This document shows, in pieces, positions 1 to 5,833 of a stretch of DNA of 12,114 bases; positions within the stretch are counted from its first letter, which is position 1, and every line of letters starts with the position of its first letter. The stretch is from positions 1-12,114 of the forward strand of contig JAADHL010000255.1 of the NCBI GenBank assembly GCA_013151875.1. The letters are read 5' to 3'. Under the pieces are notes generated by a model. It saw only the letters and a list, made by a program, of their open reading frames with translations, was not told where the DNA came from and searched no databases. Origin of the DNA: Deltaproteobacteria bacterium (GTDB taxonomy: Bacteria > Myxococcota_A > UBA9042 > DTJE01). The position numbers and the translations under genes were made by a program.

Positions 1-1584
1 CAATCTGGCCGCCAGGCGGGTCAGGCCGTCAACTGCGCGCAAGGTGGATTCGACCAGGCGGCAAGCCAGTTCCACCTCCATGCCTCTGCGGGTCGCCCTG
101 TCACAGGCATCCATGATTTCGTCCACCGGCCATCCCTGATCACCCGCTATGGGACGACCCAGATCCACTCGAACACAGCGGGTCCCTGACATCACGGGGG
201 CGCCGGAAATAAAGTCGGCTACGGACATCACGAGGCATCCAGGTTGCTGGTCTTCGCCGGAGTCCGGCTTAAGCTCACCCAGGCCGAACTGACGGGCATA
301 GGGGGCGGGCACGCCCAGGCAATAACGGTCAAGGCGGCAGCGGCGGCACGAAGACGCCTTTACCCACGGACGCCGGTAATCCTCGTACCCGGTCTCGCCG
401 TACAGGGGCTCGGGCCTGTGGGTCGCTGCTCGTCGGTGTTCATGCCCCACCAGGCAAGGCGGAACCGCGGCATGGGTGCTGCCTACCAGGGGATCGACCT
501 CGATTCCAAGGCCCTGCGCCAGCGCTGCGGCGGCCTCCACCCTGGGAACCAGTTCCGAATACCTGACGAGCCATCGCTCGACCTCGGGCCTGCCCGGGGG
601 ACACGTCAGGGTGGAAAAGTGCAACCCCGGCAGGGAATCCAGGGTATCCTGCGGGCTGTCTCCACCGAAAACCCCAGGAATCGACCGCACCAGTTCATCC
701 AGGTGGTGCAGGTTGTGACGGTTGACGACCACGTTCAGGACCACCCGATGGCCCGCAGCCAGCAGGGCCCGCGTCCCTTTTACGGCCCGCTCGAACTGCC
801 CCTCGCCGCCCGTGCAGAGGTCGTACAAGTCGGGGTCCACGGCGTGCATCGACACAAAGTAGTTCAACATGGGATCCGGCCCAGGCAGTGACGCCGCCCA
901 GCCGGAAGACGCAAAGCGCACGGCGTTCGTCTGGACCTGCACGGCCTCGATCCCTGACAATCCAAGGACGAACCGCAGGACCTCATCGAAGTCGCGTCGC
1001 AACGTGGGTTCCCCGCCCGTCAACGCGACCCTGGCCCCTTCAAGGTTTTCCGACACCCATTCCAGACAGGCGTTCAGGTCACCGGCATCCACCTGTTCAA
1101 GGTCGGGGGCAGAGCAGAAGGGGCAGTCCAGGTTGCATTCACGGTTCAGGCGGACCAGCACTTCGGTGTTCAGGCTGCCATCGGTCCTGGACCTTTCCAG
1201 CGTGGCGAATGGAAAACGCTCGGCAAATATCTGAGGCAGGCTGTCGTCCCCCGCCGAAGCAACCATGTTCCAGTCCTTTGGAAAGCGGTCCTCCAGGTGC
1301 ACCAGCACCCTGCGGCAGAGGTCGATGTTCCCGCGGTCCCCCTCGGCGGGTTCCGCGGTGGCGCGATAGGAATAGGCGAATCGTTCGGAAATGAACCAGG
1401 CGTTGTCATCGTCGCGATCACGCACCAGCACCGATATCCGGTCGCCGTCGTCACCTTCGAGGATGACATCCAGGCCCCTGGACGTCAGCATGATGTCGAT
1501 TACGGGCAGGCCGACCTTTTTCAGGATTGCTGAAAGCCTCCTGGTCCAGTTCGAAGCCCTATCTGATTGGGCGTCTTCAGACAC
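1..1584 (-). CDS. Radical SAM protein with auxiliary cysteine region, 3'-truncated by window edge
   Basis: Partial leftward gene. From a GTG at 1584 the frame stays open for 528 codons to the window edge, so the C-terminus is missing. The GTG overlaps the end of the 453-aa nitrogenase-like gene by 8 bp and has a GGGGA ribosome site about 7 nt upstream. Residues 150-157 carry the CX3CX2C motif (ECNLDCPFC) that binds the SAM-cleaving [4Fe-4S] cluster, followed by TGGEPT at 189-194 for SAM contact. Further on come VPPC (C377) and CX2CX5C (C413, C416, C422) followed by a G...Y...G..ELKP ending, the usual look of an rSAM twitch/SPASM-like auxiliary cluster site. About 100 more residues follow without a stop, with a beta/alpha look. 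Residues 1-140 precede the rSAM core, and about 10-75 resemble the N-terminus of the 621-aa subunit. The substrate is unknown. Position suggests a role in maturing the nitrogenase-like enzyme or making its cofactor. Confidence 0.85.
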   Translation of the reverse strand, partial: MSEDAQSDRASNWTRRLSAILKKVGLPVIDIMLTSRGLDVILEGDDGDRISVLVRDRDDDNAWFISERFAYSYRATAEPAEGDRGNIDLCRRVLVHLEDRFPKDWNMVASAGDDSLPQIFAERFPFATLERSRTDGSLNTEVLVRLNRECNLDCPFCSAPDLEQVDAGDLNACLEWVSENLEGARVALTGGEPTLRRDFDEVLRFVLGLSGIEAVQVQTNAVRFASSGWAASLPGPDPMLNYFVSMHAVDPDLYDLCTGGEGQFERAVKGTRALLAAGHRVVLNVVVNRHNLHHLDELVRSIPGVFGGDSPQDTLDSLPGLHFSTLTCPPGRPEVERWLVRYSELVPRVEAAAALAQGLGIEVDPLVGSTHAAVPPCLVGHEHRRAATHRPEPLYGETGYEDYRRPWVKASSCRRCRLDRYCLGVPAPYARQFGLGELKPDSGEDQQPGCLVMSVADFISGAPVMSGTRCVRVDLGRPIAGDQGWPVDEIMDACDRATRRGMEVELACRLVESTLRAVDGLTRLAARL

Positions 1585-2938
1585 TGTGCATCCCCGGACC
1601 CCGCCCCAATGGACTGGTGCGCGCCACTTCCTCGCGGCGGATCGCATTGGCCAGCGCATCGGCGAAGGCCAGGAAACCGCCGAAACCCAGGAACGGCCTT
1701 GGGTAGAGGTGATGTTCATACATCGATGGAAAACCGAGTTGCACCGAGGCCACGGGCAACCTGCCGATGCCAGGGTTGTTCGCTATTACCAGGTCCACGT
1801 TCCGTTCGGATTCCAGCGATTGAAAAAACTCGGAAAACTGGCGCAACCGCGGATATTCGAGGACCCGCACACCATCCCCCAAGTCAAGCCCGGCAGTGTG
1901 ATGGCTCATGTTGGTGATGACCGCGAAAGACAACCTGGCGCCAAGCATGGCCGCGCTCTGCGACACCCCCTTCACGAGCACCGGGTCGCCAACGTAACCG
2001 AAACGTCTGCCCTGAAACAGGTACGGAATGACCCATTCAAGAGCGGGTATCACCTCGGCGAGCGACCGATCAATGTACGCCTCGGCGCGTTGCTCACGCC
2101 CGGTCAGGCTTCCAATGAGGCGAATCCATCGCTCGGTGGCTTCAAGACCGAAGGGCAATTCGCACTCGATGAGGCGCGCCCCGGTGCGTTTGGCGATCCA
2201 GCGGGCCGCCTTTCGGCCATAGGGAAAGGACAGTATCAGGCCGGCTTCCCGAACCGCGGCCAGGTCCTCGAACCGCTGACCTTCCAGCCAGACCGACACC
2301 GGATCGAGGCCCAGCGCCGATATCGCCAGGCGCAGGTCACGGACGTTGGCGCGATGGTCGCCCTCGTTGCGATCGAACAGATAGCCCACGATCGCCACCT
2401 TTTCCGGCGAAGGAGTCGCCCCTTCCAGGTCCAGGCCCCGCGCGACGGCCAGCAGCGTCTCGGCGTAACCGTCCATCCAGTCGCCGCTGAGGGACTTGCC
2501 GGGCACCGGTATCACGGTCTTGCCCGTGGCCTCACTCACCTCGTCGCACAGTCGTTCATAGTCCGCTCCGGTGACGTAGGCCATCGGCATCGAGGCCAGC
2601 AGAACGCCGCCCGCGGATTCGTGCGTCGCGATCCGCATCAGGGCTTCACGAATGACGCCCTCCCTGGACTGGGTCATCTGGACCGGGTGGAGGCCGGTGT
2701 TGGCAATCCGGTGATGGCCGGAAACGCTGGTCAGGTCGGACATCCAATCGTGATTGCCCTGGACGAACTGGGTCTTCAGATGGGCGCAGTCCGGGCTTTC
2801 CATCAACAGATAGGCGTCCCGAATCGCGTTGATCGCCAGATAGACTCCGGTGACGTACGAGTAGGTGACCCGTTGCGACCAGTCCCGGCATTCAGAGTCC
2901 TTGTCCGGGGGCCTTTCAATGTCCTCCCGCCCGCTCAT
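1577..2938 (-). CDS. Nitrogenase component 1-like protein (453 aa), putative K/B-type subunit
   Basis: Member of the nitrogenase component 1 superfamily (NifD/NifK, BchN/BchB, CfbD), judged by fold-wide motifs. An N-terminal SPDC at residues 48-51 matches the first cluster cysteine. It is followed by a stretch like the NifK/NifE TGADYERLCDEV helix (123-134), an IPV-PGK-SGDW-GY segment (143-158), VAIVGY at the second Rossmann domain (181-186), and a C-terminal FP--------YPRPFLGFGG region (403-421). At the place where NifD/K proteins carry their third cluster cysteine this protein has SMPM (116-119), so only C51 is an obvious cluster ligand. The start ATG overlaps the upstream stop as ATGA. No signal peptide is visible, so it is cytoplasmic. 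It probably pairs with the 621-aa protein as a heterotetramer reduced by the NifH-like protein (inference). It is too divergent to assign to nitrogen fixation or to a named tetrapyrrole reductase. Confidence 0.85.
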   Translation of the reverse strand: MSGREDIERPPDKDSECRDWSQRVTYSYVTGVYLAINAIRDAYLLMESPDCAHLKTQFVQGNHDWMSDLTSVSGHHRIANTGLHPVQMTQSREGVIREALMRIATHESAGGVLLASMPMAYVTGADYERLCDEVSEATGKTVIPVPGKSLSGDWMDGYAETLLAVARGLDLEGATPSPEKVAIVGYLFDRNEGDHRANVRDLRLAISALGLDPVSVWLEGQRFEDLAAVREAGLILSFPYGRKAARWIAKRTGARLIECELPFGLEATERWIRLIGSLTGREQRAEAYIDRSLAEVIPALEWVIPYLFQGRRFGYVGDPVLVKGVSQSAAMLGARLSFAVITNMSHHTAGLDLGDGVRVLEYPRLRQFSEFFQSLESERNVDLVIANNPGIGRLPVASVQLGFPSMYEHHLYPRPFLGFGGFLAFADALANAIRREEVARTSPLGRGPGMHSV

Positions 2939-4800
2939 GAGTCCTCGCCTCGTCCGGTGGTCAGTCTGAATCCGTCCGCGGTCCGCCCCAGATAGCGACG
3001 ATATCTGCCGTAAAACGGCGTTTCACAGATGTCGGCCAGGCGTGCGGCGGTCCTTATCGTCCCCTCCAGCCCCACCTCGAACTGTCGCAGCGAAAACCGG
3101 TTCTTGCCGGCCTCGCTGATCCGCCAGTCGAAGTAGTGGTTGGTGAAAGCGGCCTGGGCCCGCGAGTCGGCCAGCCGCTTCCTCATCATCTCGAACGTGT
3201 TGAAGCCCTTGATGGAATGGTCCCCGGGACGATTGAAGAGCCCGTTCACCTCGCCCGCCTTGGACGCGGCCTCGTTCCTCCCGCTCAGTCGCAGCAGCAC
3301 GTCCATCCCGAACCCCAGTTCCTCGACGACCTGGATCAAGGGGACGCCCCAGGTGCTGGCCGGGTCCGTAAGGTGGTGGGTGTCGCGTCCACGCATCACG
3401 AAAACAAGTCTGTGCCGGCTGCAACGCCCGCGAGCCTCGCGCCACGCTGCCTCGTGTTCGTCCACGTATTGGGCCCAGATCCTGCCCGGACCGCCTTCCC
3501 GACCCAGGGCCTCCAGTACGCCCGACAACCAGCGACGTGTCCCCTCCATGCCGTAGGGGGCCGTCATCTCGACATGGGGTATCCGGGATCCCTCCACGAC
3601 CTGCTCGTAGAAGTTCCGCCAGTTGGCGTTGCTCCTGATGATGTTGAGGGACGCCCTCGGCATGTCGTCGATGATGTCGGTCCCCAGGTCCGGAATGACC
3701 AAGCGGTTCACCTTTCTGCCGTACCTGCCCAGCAGGTCGGACACCTCCGCAGTGTCCCTCGTATCCGGAAACCCGACCAGATTCACCGCGTCGGGATCGG
3801 GAGGTCCGGCCTTGGCCTCCGCCTCCAGTCGTCGATCCACCAGGAGGTCCTTGAAGAGATTCAGGGAGGACTGTCGGGTCACTGTCAGAAAGAACAGGGG
3901 CACGTCGCAGTTGCACGCCTGCCTCTCGACCTCGGATTCCACATCCTCGCCCGTGACCACGGACACGCATGTCTTGCTGAACATGATGGGCTTTTGGTTC
4001 GGGTTGGGCTGTTTCAGGACGCATTCCATGATGGACCTGATCTTTTCCGGATTTCCCCTCACCACATCCTGCTCGGTGAGGTCCGTGGTCTGCATGATGT
4101 CCTCGAACGCCTCGCGGGGCGGGTCATGAAAACGCCTCGTGAACGCCGGCATCCCCAGGTCCCTCACCCTGTCGTCCCAGGGGTATTCGACCATCGAAAC
4201 GGTGGGTGCGTACTCGTGCGGGGACTGTTGCGCGCATTCGAGTTCGCCATGCTGTATGACCCTGAACAGCCGCGGCAGGTCAATCGAGTCCAGGCGGCCG
4301 CGTTCAATCTCGCCGTCCGCGAAGAAATCGGCCCACGCCTCCGGGGCGCCCCACATGTCCAGCAGTCTCCCCGGACTTGCATCCGAAACGGTCTTTTCCT
4401 TCGCTTTCGCCAGTTCGGGGTCCAGCGCGAGTTGCCTGACCAGTTCGTCGAACGTCATTCCCTTCAGACGCGCGGGAACGCCGGCGGCAACCATTTCCGC
4501 CAGATCGGCCGGTATCTCCTTGTGACGATAGGTGACGGCGATGTGGTCGGTTCGCACGAACGCGGGCGTCTTTTCGGACATGGGCCGAAACATGAAAATC
4601 ACATCGTCATCGGCGCCTGTCCCCACCTCGACCCTGACATGGTCCTCCTCCCAGTTCACGCCTTCGACCGGGAAGGCGCAACCAGGGGCGTCCAGGCCCA
4701 GCAACCGCGCGAACAGTTCGATCCCTCTGCGACCCGCCGACAGGCGTTCCCCATACGGCAGCCCGACATGGATCAAATCACTGTTTGCCCTGTCATTCAT
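2935..4800 (-). CDS. Nitrogenase component 1-like protein with extra N-terminal domain (621 aa), putative D/N-type subunit
   Basis: The C-terminal two thirds belong to the nitrogenase component 1 superfamily. LTEQDVVRGNPEKI (241-254) matches the family's D-V-F-G---K-I segment. SKTCVSVVTGEDVESEV (275-291) matches the S-TC----GDD motif, with C278 at the third cluster-cysteine site. NLVGFPDTRDT (340-350) opens the second Rossmann domain, and PYGMEGTRRWL (415-425) matches the P-G---T--(F/W)L motif. C189 (ELEC) may be another cluster ligand; C260, C296 and C298 are also present. Residues 1 to about 180 precede the recognisable domain and are not found in ordinary NifD, NifK or BchN; a beta-rich stretch at about 28-91 resembles the N-terminus of the rSAM protein at the left edge. 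The ATG overlaps the NifH-like stop by 8 bp and has GGGA upstream. Likely a cytoplasmic catalytic subunit. Whether it binds a complex metallocofactor or a free organic substrate cannot be seen from the sequence. Confidence 0.82.
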   Translation of the reverse strand: MNDRANSDLIHVGLPYGERLSAGRRGIELFARLLGLDAPGCAFPVEGVNWEEDHVRVEVGTGADDDVIFMFRPMSEKTPAFVRTDHIAVTYRHKEIPADLAEMVAAGVPARLKGMTFDELVRQLALDPELAKAKEKTVSDASPGRLLDMWGAPEAWADFFADGEIERGRLDSIDLPRLFRVIQHGELECAQQSPHEYAPTVSMVEYPWDDRVRDLGMPAFTRRFHDPPREAFEDIMQTTDLTEQDVVRGNPEKIRSIMECVLKQPNPNQKPIMFSKTCVSVVTGEDVESEVERQACNCDVPLFFLTVTRQSSLNLFKDLLVDRRLEAEAKAGPPDPDAVNLVGFPDTRDTAEVSDLLGRYGRKVNRLVIPDLGTDIIDDMPRASLNIIRSNANWRNFYEQVVEGSRIPHVEMTAPYGMEGTRRWLSGVLEALGREGGPGRIWAQYVDEHEAAWREARGRCSRHRLVFVMRGRDTHHLTDPASTWGVPLIQVVEELGFGMDVLLRLSGRNEAASKAGEVNGLFNRPGDHSIKGFNTFEMMRKRLADSRAQAAFTNHYFDWRISEAGKNRFSLRQFEVGLEGTIRTAARLADICETPFYGRYRRYLGRTADGFRLTTGRGEDS

Positions 4801-5602
4801 ACAGGTCCCGGATGAATTCGAAATACTCGAAATTGCTCATGGGCGTGGGAAGGGGCGTGTCCTCCGGTCCCAGCTCCAGCAGGTCCTCGCCAAGCGCCGC
4901 GATGGCGCGGGCCGGGCTGGACCCAGGGGCATGCTCGATGATGGTCAGCAGGCGTCTTTCGCCCTTGACGATCATAGGGTCGAGTTCAATCGTTGCCGCT
5001 ATCCTCGTGTTCAGGCGTTGCGCGAACCGTTCCAGCCGTTCACGGTCGAAACCCTCCACGACCTGATTGACGATCAGACCCGCCAAACGGATGCCGTTGC
5101 GCTTGTACGTGACCACCGCGCGGGCGATGTTGTTGGCCGCGAACAGCGACATGGGTTGCTCCGACACGACTATCAGCACCTTTTCGGCGAAGTTCTTTCT
5201 GAGCGGCGCCGCGAAACCGCCGCACACCACGTCACCCAGCACGTCGAATATGGCCACGTCATAGCCGCCCGATTCCAGCAGCTCCATTTCGTCCATGAAT
5301 TCGACCATGCGGCCCCCGCAGCCCAGACCCGCTTCAGGGCCTCCCGCCTCGCAGCAGTGAATGCCGTGACGCCCAATGTTCACGATATCCTCGACGGGCG
5401 TGGCGGCCGGGTCATTGCCCAGCACGTCGAGGACCGTCTTCAGTTCCCTGGGTTTCTCCATCAGGCGAATGGCCGAATCCTGCTTGGGATCGCATCCCAG
5501 ATGGATCACCCGCTTTCCCTGAAGCGCGTAGTAGGCGCTCAGGTTGGTGGCGACCATCGATTTTCCGACTCCGCCCTTGCCGTAGATAGCTATTTTTTCC
5601 AT
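4793..5602 (-). CDS. NifH/BchL/CfbC-like ATP-dependent reductase (269 aa)
   Basis: Dinitrogenase-reductase-type P-loop protein of normal length. It has the deviant Walker A GKGGVGKS (8-15), CDPK (37-40), GGPEAGLGCGGR (87-98) with C95, and DVLGDVVCGG (120-129) with C127. C95 and C127 are the two cysteines per monomer that bridge the homodimer's [4Fe-4S] cluster, equivalent to NifH C97 and C132. R98 sits where NifH has the ADP-ribosylated arginine. The protein should pass single electrons to the two component 1-like subunits with ATP hydrolysis. Motifs are conserved well enough that activity is likely, but NifH-type proteins serve nitrogenases, chlorophyll reductases, CfbCD and methylthio-alkane reductases alike, so the family alone does not give the substrate. 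First gene of the leftward operon; AGGGG at 5608-5612 lies 5 nt before the ATG. Confidence 0.95.
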   Translation of the reverse strand: MEKIAIYGKGGVGKSMVATNLSAYYALQGKRVIHLGCDPKQDSAIRLMEKPRELKTVLDVLGNDPAATPVEDIVNIGRHGIHCCEAGGPEAGLGCGGRMVEFMDEMELLESGGYDVAIFDVLGDVVCGGFAAPLRKNFAEKVLIVVSEQPMSLFAANNIARAVVTYKRNGIRLAGLIVNQVVEGFDRERLERFAQRLNTRIAATIELDPMIVKGERRLLTIIEHAPGSSPARAIAALGEDLLELGPEDTPLPTPMSNFEYFEFIRDLYE

Positions 5603-5615
5603 CGACGCCCCTATC

Positions 5616-5627
5616 TCTGCCGGCAGA
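5616..5627. repeat. Perfect 12-bp palindrome in the nifH-like leader
   Basis: TCTGCCGGCAGA is its own reverse complement. It lies 14 bp upstream of the NifH-like start codon and its centre (5621.5) sits almost on the transcription start predicted from the leftward promoter. That is where a repressor operator would block initiation. No known regulator is recognised from the sequence, and a GC-rich 12-mer can occur by chance. Confidence 0.5.
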
Positions 5628-5654
5628 ATGTCAAAACTGCGAGCGGCTTGTCAA
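5627..5654 (-). promoter_or_regulatory. Putative sigma70-type promoter for the leftward nifH-like operon
   Basis: On the minus strand a consensus TTGACA (5654-5649) is followed after 16 bp by GACATT (5632-5627), a 3/6 match to TATAAT. This predicts a start near 5620 and an 18-nt leader before the ATG at 5602. A second TTGACA (5634-5629) lies closer to the gene but has no good -10 partner. The -10 element is weak, so an activator may be needed. Confidence 0.45.
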
Positions 5655-5679
5655 ACACCGGCGGGGTATTGCGCCAATC

Positions 5680-5695
5680 TCTTGACGTTTCAAGA
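5680..5695. promoter_or_regulatory. Inverted repeat midway between divergent promoters, putative regulator site
   Basis: TCTTGA-CGTT-TCAAGA forms perfect 6-bp arms around a 4-bp spacer. Its centre (5687.5) is equally far from the two -35 elements (beginning at 5654 and 5720) and from the two predicted transcription starts (about 5620 and 5755), at roughly -67 for both. That is a plausible place for one activator dimer to serve both operons. The TTGA/TCAA arms recall FNR/CRP half sites, but the spacing is two bases shorter than the FNR consensus, so the regulator cannot be named. Confidence 0.45.
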
Positions 5696-5719
5696 ACCGG
5701 TGCGAGGCCCCGGCGATCC

Positions 5720-5748
5720 TTGACAGCCACAACCCCGGACGCGACAAT
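5720..5748 (+). promoter_or_regulatory. Sigma70-type promoter for the rightward rSAM/NTPase operon
   Basis: TTGACA (5720-5725), a perfect -35 hexamer, is followed after 17 bp by GACAAT (5743-5748), 4/6 to TATAAT. Predicted start is near 5755. This leaves about 80 nt of leader before the ATG at 5834 and only a few bases before the in-frame TTG at 5762, which argues for the downstream start. No sigma54 -24/-12 element is seen nearby. Confidence 0.6.
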
Positions 5749-5833
5749 TCCATCGAGGTCTTTGTACCCGATCTACGTTCATATCGCTGGAAAGGGCGGC
5801 GATCCCGATTCCCAACCCGTGACGGCAGGTGGC

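Noticed and set aside
225..227. Separate gene starting at the ATG at 227 (minus strand) after the rSAM protein
   Set aside because: This ATG is in frame with the rSAM protein with no stop between, so it is read as the same chain. A separate gene would need a frameshift or stop that is not there.
1391..2995. Long rightward open frame antisense to the 453-aa nitrogenase-like gene
   Set aside because: Shadow frame in GC-rich DNA. The product is rich in Arg, Pro, His and Gln with no family motifs, while the minus strand encodes a recognisable protein.
3136..4815. 559-codon rightward frame antisense to the 621-aa gene
   Set aside because: Same reason: it mirrors the coding frame opposite and shows no domain or ribosome site.
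1577..5602. Assignment as nifHDK for nitrogen fixation
   Set aside because: The component 1 proteins lack the full P-cluster cysteine set and have unusual lengths, and no nifE, nifN or nifB-like neighbours are seen.
5661..5681. Possible sigma54 promoter (TGGCGC then GC) on the minus strand
   Set aside because: The GG-to-GC spacing is one base off and the TTGC part reads CCGC. There is no NifA-type TGT-N10-ACA site nearby.
5680..5695. FNR box
   Set aside because: TTGA and TCAA arms are separated by 4 bases; the FNR consensus TTGAT-N4-ATCAA needs 6. Kept only as an unnamed inverted repeat.
4532..5833. Upstream extension of the first rightward rSAM frame across the NifH-like gene
   Set aside because: The open frame lies antisense to a well-conserved NifH-like protein and upstream of the predicted promoter. 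The real gene starts at or near 5834.
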